From positions 1 to 39,513 of the forward strand of contig NZ_BPQM01000073.1 of the NCBI RefSeq assembly GCF_022179245.1: a stretch of DNA of 39,513 bases, in the 5' to 3' direction. Positions 1 to 8,113 of the stretch are shown here, in pieces. Under the pieces are notes generated by a model that saw only the letters and a list, made by a program, of their open reading frames with translations, was not told where the DNA came from and did no database searches. The stretch is from Methylobacterium gregans. Its GTDB lineage: Bacteria; Pseudomonadota; Alphaproteobacteria; Rhizobiales; Beijerinckiaceae. The position numbers and the translations under genes are program-made. The first letter of the stretch is position 1. Each line of letters starts with the position of its first letter.

Positions 1-41
1 GTGGCGTCATCACCAGGGCTTGGCCCTGGTGATGACGCCAC
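1..41. repeat. Perfect 19-base inverted repeat at the window edge
   Basis: Bases 1-19 are the exact reverse complement of bases 23-41, with the 3-base loop ttg. The right arm encodes the conserved sigma-54 residues ALVMTP. The left arm is therefore its mirror image and reads as residues atypical for the family. Either it is a true hairpin or a fold-back join made during library preparation or assembly. I favour the artefact because the repeat starts exactly at base 1. Confidence 0.9.
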
Positions 42-1552
42 AGCTTCTGCAGGCGATCAAGCTGCTCCAGCTCTCGCAGCTCGATCTCGCCGCCTATGTG
101 GAGACCGAGCTGGAGCGGAATCCGCTTCTGGAACGCGCCGAGACCAGTCCTGCCGAGGGGGCATCCGCCGAGGCCGCCGAGCCTGCTTTCGAGGTGCGCG
201 AGGATTTCGCAGGGGCCGAGGAGGCGTGGTCTGCGCCGGAGCTCGATCCGTCCCGCGGCGAGATCGAGGCCGGCTTCGAGACGCGCCTGGAGAACGTCTT
301 CCCGGACGACGCGCCGGCCGAATCCCGGGCGGAGGGGCAGGCCGGCGATATGCTGGCGCTGACGCCCGCGCCCTACGGCAGCACTGGCGGCAGCTTCGAC
401 GCGGAGGCGCCGGATTTCGAGGCGAGCCTGACCGCGGAGACGTCGCTGCGCGAGCATCTGTCCGGCCAGCTCGAACTCGCCACCCGCGATCCCGTCGATC
501 GCCTGATCGGCGGCTTCCTCATCGACGCGATCGACGATGCCGGCTACCTGCGCGAGTCGATCGAGACCGTGGCCGAGCGTCTGGGCGCCGCCCTCGACCG
601 GGTGTCGGGGGTGCTCCGGCTGATCCAGGGCTTCGAGCCCTCGGGTGTCGGCGCCCGCGACCTCGCCGAGTGCCTTGCGATCCAGCTGCGCGAGCAGGAC
701 CGCTTCGACCCGGCCATGCAGGCGCTGGTCTCGCGCCTCGACCTCGTGGCCAAGCGCGATTTCGCCGCGCTCCGCCGCCTCTGCGGGGTGGACGACGAGG
801 ATCTGGTCGAGATGCTGGGCGAGATCCGCCGCCTCGACCCGAAGCCCGGCCGGGCCTTCGGCGCCAGCGCCGTGGAGGTGCTGATCCCCGACGTGTTCGT
901 GCGCGCGGCACCCGACGGCTCCTGGCTGGTCGAGCTCAACGGCGAGACCCTGCCGCGGGTACTGGTCAACCAGAGCTACTACGCCCGCGTGGCGCGCGGG
1001 TCCGCGAGCGACACCGACAAGGCCTTCCTCTCCGACTGCCTGCAGACCGCGAACTGGCTCACCCGCAGCCTGGAGCAGCGTGCCCGCACCATCCTGAAGG
1101 TCGCCACCGAGATCGTGCGCCAGCAGGACGGCTTCTTCCTGCACGGCGTCACGCATCTCCGCCCGCTCAACCTGAAGACGGTGGCCGAGGCGATCGGCAT
1201 GCACGAGTCGACCGTCTCGCGCGTCACCTCCAACAAGGCGATCGGCACGAGCCGGGGCACGCTGGAGATGAAGTATTTCTTCACCGCGGCGATCCCGGGT
1301 GCGGCGGGCGCGGCCGCCCATTCCTCCGAGGCCGTGCGCTACCGGATCAAGCAGCTCGTCGACGGCGAGACCCCGAGCGACGTGCTCTCCGACGACGCGC
1401 TGGTGCAGAAGCTCCGAAGCGAAGGCGTCGACATCGCTCGGCGCACGGTTGCCAAGTACCGGGAATCCCTGCGGATTCCCTCATCGATCGAGCGCCGCCG
1501 CTCCCATTACGGCCATGGGGGCGCCCCGGCCGGCGCGGTCGCGTTACGCTGA
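2..1552 (+). CDS. rpoN: RNA polymerase sigma-54 factor (5' end missing)
   Basis: Sigma-54 directs core RNA polymerase to -24/-12 promoters of nitrogen and other regulated genes and needs an enhancer-binding ATPase. The frame opens at the left edge, so the true start is lost. The glutamine-rich activator-interaction region is seen at once (LVMTPQLLQAIKLLQ), followed by an acidic spacer, the core-binding region, a helix-turn-helix (EAIGMHESTVSRV, about 1190-1230) and the RpoN box ARRTVAKYRE near the C-terminus (about 1438-1467). About 510 residues are present, close to full family length, so only a few residues are missing. Bases 1-22 belong to a perfect inverted repeat and may not be native, so the first few residues should not be trusted. 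The order rpoN-hpf-ptsN is conserved in proteobacteria. Confidence 0.95.
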   Translation, partial: WRHHQGLALVMTPQLLQAIKLLQLSQLDLAAYVETELERNPLLERAETSPAEGASAEAAEPAFEVREDFAGAEEAWSAPELDPSRGEIEAGFETRLENVFPDDAPAESRAEGQAGDMLALTPAPYGSTGGSFDAEAPDFEASLTAETSLREHLSGQLELATRDPVDRLIGGFLIDAIDDAGYLRESIETVAERLGAALDRVSGVLRLIQGFEPSGVGARDLAECLAIQLREQDRFDPAMQALVSRLDLVAKRDFAALRRLCGVDDEDLVEMLGEIRRLDPKPGRAFGASAVEVLIPDVFVRAAPDGSWLVELNGETLPRVLVNQSYYARVARGSASDTDKAFLSDCLQTANWLTRSLEQRARTILKVATEIVRQQDGFFLHGVTHLRPLNLKTVAEAIGMHESTVSRVTSNKAIGTSRGTLEMKYFFTAAIPGAAGAAAHSSEAVRYRIKQLVDGETPSDVLSDDALVQKLRSEGVDIARRTVAKYRESLRIPSSIERRRSHYGHGGAPAGAVALR

Positions 1553-1597
1553 GACGCCTCTGCCGACCCCTCTGCCCAGGCGCGGTCCGGGCCTCCG

Positions 1598-1626
1598 TTG
1601 ACTTCCGACGAGCCGGCTTCTTAACT
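1598..1626 (+). promoter_or_regulatory. Possible sigma-70-type promoter of hpf
   Basis: TTGACT at 1598-1603 is followed after 17 bases by TTAACT at 1621-1626, 33 bases before the hpf start. The -35 match is good and the -10 match is weak (three of six). It lies in the 106-base rpoN-hpf gap and would let hpf be expressed apart from rpoN. Confidence 0.35.
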
Positions 1627-1658
1627 CTCCGGCCACACTTGTTCTGAGCGGAGGAAAC

Positions 1659-2255
1659 ATGGGGGCGTTGCGCGTCACGGGCCACGGCCTGGACCTCGGG
1701 GAAGCACTGCGCGGGCGCGTCGAAGATCGGATGGCGGCGACGCTTTCGAAGTACCTCGACAGCCATATGAGCGGCACCTGCACGGGCCACGTCACCCTCC
1801 GCCGCGATGGCACCGCCTACCGCACGGACTGCGTCATCCACCTCGTCTCAGGCCTGACCCTGGAGGCGACCAGCGCCGCCCATGACCCACGCGCGAGCTT
1901 CGAGCAGACGGCCGACCGGCTGGAGAAGCGCCTGCGCCGCTACAAGCACCGCCTGAAGGACCACGCGGCGGCCGAGACCAACGGTGCCGTCGAGGCGGCC
2001 TACGCGGTCTTCGCGGCGCCCGTGGACGAGGAGCCCGAGGAACTGCCTGAGGACGACGGGGCCGAGCACCCGCCGATCGTGGCCGAGAGCACCCGGACCC
2101 TCAAGCGCCACTCGGTCAGCGAGGCGGTGACCGCCCTCGATCTCACGGGCGCCCCCGTCATCGTCTTCGTCCACGCTGGCACCGGCCGCATCAACGTCGT
2201 ATATCGGCGCAGCGACGGCGCGATCGGCTGGGTCGATCCGCCCGAGGCTGCCTGA
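1659..2255 (+). CDS. hpf: Ribosome hibernation promoting factor, long form
   Basis: HPF binds the 30S decoding centre in stationary phase or starvation; the long form also dimerises 70S ribosomes into 100S particles. The 198-residue protein has the N-terminal S30AE/YfiA domain (about residues 1-105: MGALRVTGHGLDLGEAL, then a basic helix RLEKRLRRYKHRLK), an acidic linker (DEEPEELPEDDGAE) and the C-terminal dimerisation domain (about 140-195, ending near VYRRSDGAIGWVDP). The ATG is preceded by a strong GGAGGA at 1650-1655. It sits between rpoN and ptsN, the classical sigma-54 modulation locus. Length and both domains fit the long alphaproteobacterial form. Confidence 0.95.
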   Translation: MGALRVTGHGLDLGEALRGRVEDRMAATLSKYLDSHMSGTCTGHVTLRRDGTAYRTDCVIHLVSGLTLEATSAAHDPRASFEQTADRLEKRLRRYKHRLKDHAAAETNGAVEAAYAVFAAPVDEEPEELPEDDGAEHPPIVAESTRTLKRHSVSEAVTALDLTGAPVIVFVHAGTGRINVVYRRSDGAIGWVDPPEAA

Positions 2256-2379
2256 GGCACCGGTACGAAGCCGGAACCGCCGATCGGGCCGTTGATTAAG
2301 AGTGAGGGGTCGGCCAGTCCGGCCCCCGGTGTCGGTCCAGGGTCCCTCCGGATCCGGCCAGAGGGGCAACGGTCCTGCC

Positions 2380-2847
2380 ATGCCAATCCTGGAATTCCTC
2401 GATCCGGATTCCGTGGTGCCGGCCCTGCGCGCCCGTGCCAAGAAGCAGGTTCTGCAGGAACTGAGCGCGCAGGCTGCCCGACGCCTGCCGGGCCTCGACG
2501 AGCGCGAGGTGTTCGAGACCCTGCTCCAGCGCGAGCGGCTGGGTTCGACCGGCATCGGCGACGGCGTCGCGATCCCGCACGGCAAGCTGCCGGGCTTCGA
2601 CCGGCTGTTCGGCCTCGTGGCGCGACTGGAGAAGCCCGTGGATTTCGAGGCGCTCGACGGCCAGCCTGTCGACATCGCCTTCCTGCTGCTTGCCCCCGAG
2701 GGAGCGGGCGCCGACCACCTGAAGGCGCTGGCCCAGGTCGCCCGCGTCCTGCGCGAGCCCGGCATCCTGGAGCGCATCCGCGCCGCCCGGGACGCCAGCG
2801 CCCTCTACGCCCTGCTCACCCACACCCCGGCACCCCAGGCGGCATGA
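2380..2847 (+). CDS. ptsN: Nitrogen PTS enzyme IIA (EIIA-Ntr)
   Basis: PtsN is the terminal phosphoacceptor of the nitrogen-related phosphotransferase system (PtsP-PtsO-PtsN), which regulates potassium transport, carbon/nitrogen balance and stress rather than moving sugar. The 155-residue protein has the EIIA fold, with phospho-accepting His67 in GVAIPHGKLP, preceded by RERLGSTGIG and followed by FLLLAPEGAGADHLKALAQVAR. I chose ATG 2380 because it gives the normal family length; the frame stays open upstream to 2302. The ribosome-binding site is weak (AGAGGGG about 13 bases upstream). Its stop overlaps the start of the next gene by ATGA, so the two are probably translationally coupled. Confidence 0.95.
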   Translation: MPILEFLDPDSVVPALRARAKKQVLQELSAQAARRLPGLDEREVFETLLQRERLGSTGIGDGVAIPHGKLPGFDRLFGLVARLEKPVDFEALDGQPVDIAFLLLAPEGAGADHLKALAQVARVLREPGILERIRAARDASALYALLTHTPAPQAA

Positions 2848-3173
2848 CCCGTCCCCTCCTTCTCGCCACCCTGGGGCTCGCCCTGATCCCGGTGGGCGCG
2901 CGCGCGCAGAGCGCGGCGGACGGCACCTGCCCGCGCGACGTGCTGGTCGCCCAGTCGATGCAGCGTCAGGCCATCGACCAGCTGGAGCAGGCGGACGGCG
3001 ACGAGGCCAAGAACTGCCGGATCTGGCGCCGCCACGTCGACACGATGCGGCGCGTCGCCAGCGTCTACGGGCGCTGCCTGTCAGGCTCGGAACGCAACGA
3101 GCGGCTCGCTCAGGTCCAGGGTTCGGAGCGGGAATTCGCCACCGCCATCAAGGCCCGCTGCCGCGGCAGCTAG
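2844..3173 (+). CDS. Small secreted protein of unknown function
   Basis: A 109-residue protein with a clear signal peptide (MTRPLLLATLGLALIPVGARAQS), so it should be periplasmic. The mature part is charged and helical, with four cysteines (29, 58, 78, 106) that could form two disulfides. I do not recognise the family. The ATG overlaps the ptsN stop by 4 bases (2844-2847), which strongly supports the start and ties expression to ptsN. Confidence 0.8.
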   Translation: MTRPLLLATLGLALIPVGARAQSAADGTCPRDVLVAQSMQRQAIDQLEQADGDEAKNCRIWRRHVDTMRRVASVYGRCLSGSERNERLAQVQGSEREFATAIKARCRGS

Positions 3174-3313
3174 GCGGAGACGACGCGCCGGCCGGGGCAC
3201 GGACGACGGAAATTCGAGCTGCCACGGCGACGAACCGACGCCTTGAGCGTTGTGCCGGCAAGACGCGCCCGGCTTCCGCACCGGGCCCTAACCCCGTGCC
3301 GGAGTGCCTTACC

Positions 3314-3808
3314 ATGAAACCGTTCCGCTCCGCCCTGACGGGCGCCGCCGCCCTGGCGCTCCTCGGCTGCCTCACGGGCGCGGCCCGCGCCGACGCGGTC
3401 CCGAACCTCGACATCGAGAAGACCTGCAAGAGCGCCGGACGCGTCGATATCGGCTCCAGCGCCACGGAAGAGGAGAGCCGCAACGGCTGCCTCCGCTCGG
3501 AACGCGAGGCCAGGAAGGAGGCCGAGCGCCGCTGGAGCAACTACACGCCGGCCGCGAAGAAGCAGTGCCAGAGCCAGTTCCAGGCAGGCGGCTACCCGTC
3601 CTACGTCGAGATGGTGACTTGCCTCGAACTCGCGAGCGGCACGGTGCCGACGCAGACCGGCGCCGCCGGCACCGCGGTCGGCGGGCCCGGCTCGGCCAAG
3701 GGCCAGACGCAGGCCCCACAGGAGCGCAAGCAGGGCACCAGCACGCTCACGCAGGAGCCGGCGCCGAGCGAGCGGACGAACCCGATCCAGGTGCTGGAGC
3801 GGAAGTAG
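3314..3808 (+). CDS. Secreted low-complexity-tailed protein of unknown function
   Basis: A 164-residue protein with an N-terminal signal peptide (about residues 1-27, ending ARADA). The mature domain has four cysteines (38, 59, 85, 103), a charged helical stretch (EREARKEAERRW) and YPSYVEMVTCLE. The tail after about residue 110 is rich in Gly, Thr and Gln and likely disordered. ATG 3314 is chosen because the signal peptide begins there; a GTG 18 bases upstream is less likely. It resembles conserved Hyphomicrobiales hypothetical proteins of unknown role. It lies 140 bases after the previous secreted protein and is followed by a run of stem-loops. Confidence 0.75.
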   Translation: MKPFRSALTGAAALALLGCLTGAARADAVPNLDIEKTCKSAGRVDIGSSATEEESRNGCLRSEREARKEAERRWSNYTPAAKKQCQSQFQAGGYPSYVEMVTCLELASGTVPTQTGAAGTAVGGPGSAKGQTQAPQERKQGTSTLTQEPAPSERTNPIQVLERK

Positions 3809-3827
3809 CGACCCGCTGTCTCGGATT

Positions 3828-3899
3828 CCAAAGGTCGAGACCTTTGGCGGGTGCAGGGCAGAGCCCTGCATTTGGGATCGCCGACCCGGCAGAGCCGGG
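3828..3899. repeat. Three tandem perfect stem-loops (REP-like element)
   Basis: Three perfect hairpins lie in series: 3828-3835/3840-3847 (8 pairs, loop cgag), 3852-3859/3863-3870 (8 pairs, loop aga) and 3885-3890/3894-3899 (6 pairs, loop aga). Further short dyads follow to 3992 (for example gcgcc-ttca-ggcgc). They fill the gap between the convergent ends of the gene at 3314-3808 and opgH. The regular build resembles interspersed repetitive intergenic elements of Methylobacterium and relatives. It may also end transcription in both directions, though there is no U-tract. Confidence 0.7.
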
Positions 3900-3992
3900 A
3901 CGATCATCTCAACCCGGGCTGCGCGCCCCGGACACCGCCTGCAGCGCCTTCAGGCGCCGAAAGGGTGTGACACCTTGGGGATCCGCGTGACC

Positions 3993-5972
3993 TCAGGCCT
4001 CGTCGGCTGCCAGCAGGACGGCCGCTTGCGGCTCGCGGTGGGCCGCCTTGGCTGGGGCCGGCAGCGCGCGGGTCTGGTGCAGCTCGGCGAGTTCCGAGGC
4101 CTGGGCGGTGTCGTCCGCGGTAAGGAACAGGCCGCGCAGGCGCGTGAGCCGGCCGAGTTCGGCGCTGCTCGTCAGCACGCTCTGGGCCGGGCTGGTGATC
4201 AGCGCCAGCGCCAGCGGCGCCATCCAGAGGGCGAGGACGGGATCGCCCGCGAGCACGAGGCCCAGCGCCAGCACGGCACCGAGCACAACCGCGTCCGCCT
4301 GGAGACGGAACGCCTCCGTCCAGGGCACCCGGCGGTCGTCGCGCACCTGCGCGTCCCAGCGCACCACCCGGCCGAAGAAGGTCGAGACCACGGCGCCCGC
4401 GGTGAACAGGGTCATCACCGGCCAGAGCACAACCCAGACCAGCTGCTCCAGCGCGGCGCTGACGAGCAGGCTGCGGGTGCCGCCGAAAGCCGCGCGGCGC
4501 TCGGGAGAGACCAGCACGTGACCGAGGCTGAGGAGCTTCGGCAGGGCGAGCACCGCGACGGTCAGCGCCGCCAGCGCGTGGGCGGCCGCGCCCGTACCGG
4601 TCAGCCCGTAGCCGAGCAGGCCGAGATCGCCGGTGCGCGCCGCCTGCCACGTGCCGAGCCCCAGGAAGGCGATCCAGAGCGGCAGCATCAGGTAGGAGAG
4701 GATGCCGACCGCGAGGTGCCAGCGGCTCGCCGCGCGGAGGCCCTTCCACGGCAGCACCGAGAGGTGCTGCAGGTTGCCCTGGCACCAGCGGCGCTCGCGC
4801 CCGAGCAGGTCGACGAGGTTCGTCGGCATCTCCTCCCAGGTTCCGCCCATTTCGGGGACGAGGCGGACCTCCCAGCCGGCGCGGCGCAGCAGCGCGCCCT
4901 CGACGATGTCGTGGCAGAGGATCTCGCCGCCGAGCGGGGCCTTGCCCGGGAGCACCGGCAGGGCCGCGTTGCTGGCGAAGGCCTCGATGCGCAGGATCGC
5001 GTTGTGGCCCCAGTAGCTGCCGTCCGGTCCCTGCCACGTCTCCAGGCAGCGGAGCGCCAGGGGCGCGTAGAGCCGCACGGCGAATTGCTGGACGCGGGCG
5101 AACAGCGTGTCGCGCCCGGCCGCGTAGGAGACCGTCTGAATCAGGCCGACGCGCGGGTTCTCCTCCATCAGCCCGACGAGGCGGCGCATGGCGGCGCCGG
5201 TCATCAGGCTGTCGGCGTCGAGCACGATCATGAAGTCGTACGCGTGCCCGTAGGTCTCGCAGAACTCGCCGATATTGCCGGCCTTCCGCCCGACATTCTC
5301 GGTGCGGCGGCGGTAGCGGATCAGCGGCAGGCCGGGGCCGGCGCTCTCGCGCCACGCCTGGATGCGGGCGAATTCGTGCTCCTCCACGGCCGCGATGGCG
5401 CCGTCGCGGGTGTCCGACAGAACGAAGAGGTCGATGTCCTCGGCGCCCGCGCGGGCGAGCGAGCGGGCCATGACGCGAAGTGCGGCGAAGACCGCGACCG
5501 CGTCCTCCGCGTGGATCGCCACGACCGCCGCCGTGCGGCTGCGACCGCTCGGGGCGGGTACCGGCCCGTCCGAGCGCCGTTCCAGCGCCGACTTGGCCCG
5601 GTCCCCGAAGCCGGCAGCGATCAGGCCGTAGAGGTACTGCCAGGCGGTGAAGGACTGCCACGCCATCAGCACGCAGAACAGGCCGAGCACGAGGGCGCCG
5701 AGCCAGCCCGTGATCGGGTAGGCGGCGGCTGCGAGCGCCGCGATCGTGCCCCCGGTGGCGAGCGCGGGCAGCGCCAGGGCGAGGCGGCGGCGCAGCAGGA
5801 CGGCGGATGCCCGCCGCCGCTTACCGTCGCGGGGGACCTTGCCGCCCGGGGTTCCGGACTCCACCTGCCAAGCTTCCGTCGCCGCGTAAGGGCGGTCTGC
5901 ACGGAGGTCGCCCGCGCGCGGCGCGTCGAGTGTCTCATGCGGCAACGGGGTGGTGAGCATGGCGGGTGACAC
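3993..5972 (-). CDS. opgH: Glucans biosynthesis glucosyltransferase H
   Basis: OpgH (MdoH) is the inner-membrane GT2 enzyme that polymerises UDP-glucose into the backbone of osmoregulated periplasmic glucans. The 659-residue protein has hydrophobic N-terminal segments (about 64-85 and 90-112), a cytosolic glycosyltransferase domain with DAD at 252-254, HDIVE at 354-358 and the RRWCQGN processive-transferase motif at 394-400, then several membrane segments from about residue 415. The start is either GTG 5972 or ATG 5960; neither has a clear ribosome-binding site. It is divergent from opgG with only 48 bases between outermost starts. In E. coli opgG and opgH form one operon, so this is a rearranged pair. 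Confidence 0.92.
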   Translation of the reverse strand: MSPAMLTTPLPHETLDAPRAGDLRADRPYAATEAWQVESGTPGGKVPRDGKRRRASAVLLRRRLALALPALATGGTIAALAAAAYPITGWLGALVLGLFCVLMAWQSFTAWQYLYGLIAAGFGDRAKSALERRSDGPVPAPSGRSRTAAVVAIHAEDAVAVFAALRVMARSLARAGAEDIDLFVLSDTRDGAIAAVEEHEFARIQAWRESAGPGLPLIRYRRRTENVGRKAGNIGEFCETYGHAYDFMIVLDADSLMTGAAMRRLVGLMEENPRVGLIQTVSYAAGRDTLFARVQQFAVRLYAPLALRCLETWQGPDGSYWGHNAILRIEAFASNAALPVLPGKAPLGGEILCHDIVEGALLRRAGWEVRLVPEMGGTWEEMPTNLVDLLGRERRWCQGNLQHLSVLPWKGLRAASRWHLAVGILSYLMLPLWIAFLGLGTWQAARTGDLGLLGYGLTGTGAAAHALAALTVAVLALPKLLSLGHVLVSPERRAAFGGTRSLLVSAALEQLVWVVLWPVMTLFTAGAVVSTFFGRVVRWDAQVRDDRRVPWTEAFRLQADAVVLGAVLALGLVLAGDPVLALWMAPLALALITSPAQSVLTSSAELGRLTRLRGLFLTADDTAQASELAELHQTRALPAPAKAAHREPQAAVLLAADEA

Positions 5973-6020
5973 TCGGACGAGAGGGCGACACGGCCGCCAT
6001 CGGGGACCGCGGAGAACGTG

Positions 6021-7751
6021 ATGAGCGAGGACGCCTTCGAACGTGGCGAAGGGCAGGGGCCGGAGCGGCGGGACAGGCCGCTGCCGGACGATTCACGTTC
6101 CCCCTCCCGCCGCTCCGTTCTTCGGACGGCCGCGACCGCTGCTGCCGGTGCGATCTTTCCTAGCGCCATCGACCTGAATGCCGCCAGAACGATGGCACAG
6201 GAGGCGGGGCCGATGACGTTCGAGGGCGTCGTGGCCGAGGCGCAACGTCTCGCCGCCGCCCCCTACGCGGCTCCCGCGGACGATCTGCCGCCCGCGCTCG
6301 CCGCGCTCAGCTACGACGGCTACCGCCGCATCGTCTTCCGGCCGGCGGAGGCGCTGCGCCTCGGGCGCAACTTCAGCGCGCAGCTCTTCCACCGCGGCTT
6401 CCTGCAGAAGAAGCGCGTCCGGCTCTTCGTACAGTCGCGGGGCGGGGCGCCGCGTCCTGTAGCCTACGACCAGCGCCTGTTCGATCTGGGCAAGGATCTG
6501 GCCGGCCAGAACTTCGCACCCGAACTCGGCTTCGCGGGCTTCCGCCTGCACTACGCCTTCTCGGACGCTCCGAAGAACCGGCCGCCCGGCTTCCAGGAGG
6601 AGTTCCTGGTCTTTCTCGGTGCTGCGTATTTCCGACTGCGCGGGGACGGGCAGGAATACGGGCTCTCGGCCCGCGGGCTCGCCATCGGCACGGGCGCGCC
6701 GGAGGGCGAGGAATTCCCGGATTTCGTCGCCCACTGGATCTGCGAGCCGGAGCCCGAAGCGCGGACCCTCACGGTATTGTCGCTGCTCGACTCGCCAAGC
6801 GTGGCCGGTGCCTACCGCTTCGACATCGCGCCGGGCGACCCCTCGCGGATGACGGTGACGGTCTCGCTGCACCCCCGCCGCCGGCTCGACAAGGTCGGGC
6901 TCGCCCCCCTCACCAGCATGTTCCTGCACGGGGAGAGCGGACCGGGCGCCCGCAATGCCCAACCCTTCGACGATTTCCGCCCTGAGGTGCACGACTCGGA
7001 CGGGCTGGTGGTCCTGACCGAGGCGGACCGGCTCTGGCGACCCCTGGTGAACGGCCGGCCGGCCCCGCAGATCTCCGCCTTCCGGGCCGCGCCGCTGCGG
7101 GGCTTCGGCCTGATGCAGCGGGAGCGGAGTTTTGCCGCCTATCTCGACGTCGAAGCCCGGCACGAGGCTCGGCCCGGCCACTGGATCGAGCCGCTGACGG
7201 ACGAGAAGCGGCCCGAGATGGTGGCGGCCGGCGCATCAACGCGGCCGGGCGCCTTCGCGGACGGGGCGGTGCAGCTCTTCGAGATCCCCTCGCGCGAGGA
7301 GTACATGGACAACATCGTGGCGGCCTTCGTGCCGGCCGCGCCTTTGGAAGCCGGCAAACCTCTGCGCCTCGCCTACCAATTGACCACGGTCGGCGCGGAA
7401 CCGACCGAAGCGCTGCCCGGCACGCTCGCGCGCGTGGTCTCGACCCGCGTCGGTTCCGCCGAACGCCTGCGCCCGACCGAGCCCCCGAACCCGCAGCGAC
7501 GACTCTACGCCATCGATTTCGAGGGGCCGAACCTGCCGAAGGACCACGACGAGAGCGTCCTGGCCGTCGTCTCGGCGAGCGCCGGCGAGATGGTGGAACC
7601 GGTGGCCGGGCCCGTGCCGCAGACCGGCGGCTGGCGCATCTACGTGGAGTGGCGCCCCCCTGCCCCGCTGCCGCCCGGCGACGTGATCCTGCGGGCGCAT
7701 CTGGAGCGGGACGGCCGCCGGATCAGCGAGACCTGGGACGCCCCGGCCTGA
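6021..7751 (+). CDS. opgG: Periplasmic glucan biosynthesis protein, OpgG/OpgD family
   Basis: This family works in the periplasm on the backbone made by OpgH and is needed for osmoregulated glucan formation. The 576-residue protein has a twin-arginine motif (SRRSVLR, about residues 29-35) followed by an Ala-rich segment, so Tat export is likely. E. coli OpgD is also a Tat substrate, so opgD is an alternative name. Family features include SYDGYRRIVFRP, FGLMQRERSF near 7110-7135, the RPGHWIEPL block and EYMDNIVAAFVP near 7300. ATG 6021 is chosen for its GGAG at 6011-6014; a GTG lies directly before it. It is divergent from opgH. Confidence 0.92.
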   Translation: MSEDAFERGEGQGPERRDRPLPDDSRSPSRRSVLRTAATAAAGAIFPSAIDLNAARTMAQEAGPMTFEGVVAEAQRLAAAPYAAPADDLPPALAALSYDGYRRIVFRPAEALRLGRNFSAQLFHRGFLQKKRVRLFVQSRGGAPRPVAYDQRLFDLGKDLAGQNFAPELGFAGFRLHYAFSDAPKNRPPGFQEEFLVFLGAAYFRLRGDGQEYGLSARGLAIGTGAPEGEEFPDFVAHWICEPEPEARTLTVLSLLDSPSVAGAYRFDIAPGDPSRMTVTVSLHPRRRLDKVGLAPLTSMFLHGESGPGARNAQPFDDFRPEVHDSDGLVVLTEADRLWRPLVNGRPAPQISAFRAAPLRGFGLMQRERSFAAYLDVEARHEARPGHWIEPLTDEKRPEMVAAGASTRPGAFADGAVQLFEIPSREEYMDNIVAAFVPAAPLEAGKPLRLAYQLTTVGAEPTEALPGTLARVVSTRVGSAERLRPTEPPNPQRRLYAIDFEGPNLPKDHDESVLAVVSASAGEMVEPVAGPVPQTGGWRIYVEWRPPAPLPPGDVILRAHLERDGRRISETWDAPA

Positions 7752-7842
7752 GCGGGATCAGCCCGCGCGGATCGACGGCCTTACCGGCGCGCGCCTCGTC
7801 CGGCGCTCAGGGCCGCGGTTCCCGTGTGGCCTTTCGGCCCGT

Positions 7843-7860
7843 GCGGGAGAGCGCTCCCGC
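7843..7860. terminator. Hairpin between convergent genes, possible terminator
   Basis: Bases 7843-7849 and 7854-7860 form a perfect 7-pair GC stem with loop agcg. It sits between the opgG stop and the end of the small minus-strand gene at 7861, beside a second small hairpin (ggcc-tttc-ggcc, about 7828-7839). No U-tract follows on either strand, so terminator activity is a guess. Confidence 0.35.
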
Positions 7861-8040
7861 TCACCCCGCCCGGCGCTCGCGCTCCAGGCGCTTGCGCAGG
7901 CGCGTGACGCCGTGGATCTCGCCGAGATGGCGGCGGGCGGCGTGCGTGGCGGGCGCCTCGCGCTCGGCGCGGACGGTGGCGATCGCCTGCAGGGCCGCGG
8001 CGACCGACAATTGCAGGCGGATGGCGTCGAACTCGGACAT
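7861..8040 (-). CDS. Small protein of unknown function (59 aa)
   Basis: A 59-residue ORF starting MSEFDAIRLQLSVAAALQAIATVRAE and ending in a basic run (RLRKRLERERRAG). It looks like a soluble two-helix protein with no signal peptide or known motif. ATG 8040 is the natural start: upstream codons in this frame run through a stretch of short hairpins (8061-8113) and look non-coding. A GGGG stretch lies upstream but is not a strong ribosome-binding site. It may be real but could be a chance frame. Confidence 0.45.
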   Translation of the reverse strand: MSEFDAIRLQLSVAAALQAIATVRAEREAPATHAARRHLGEIHGVTRLRKRLERERRAG

Positions 8041-8060
8041 GGATGCCCCGAACCCCTTCG

Positions 8061-8113
8061 GCTCCTGGCGGAGCGCCTTTGGCCCCTGACGGGGCGACGG
8101 CTCCTTGCGGAGT
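8061..8113. repeat. Three evenly spaced short hairpins
   Basis: Short 5-pair stems with 4-base loops occur at 8061-8074 (gctcc-tggc-ggagc), 8082-8095 (gcccc-tgac-ggggc) and 8100-8113 (gctcc-ttgc-ggagt, one G-U pair), 18-21 bases apart. The first and third are near copies. They lie between the 59-aa ORF start and the GntR gene end. They could be leader structure or an intergenic repeat. Confidence 0.5.

Noticed and set aside
2256..2379. Sigma-54 promoter before ptsN
   Set aside because: No TGGCAC-N5-TTGC element was found in the gap; GC-rich dyads only.
3975..5969. Long open frame antisense to opgH (over 600 codons)
   Set aside because: Translation is Arg/Gln/Ala-rich with no family motif. 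Such frames are expected opposite GC-rich genes with strong third-position bias, and opgH is unambiguous.
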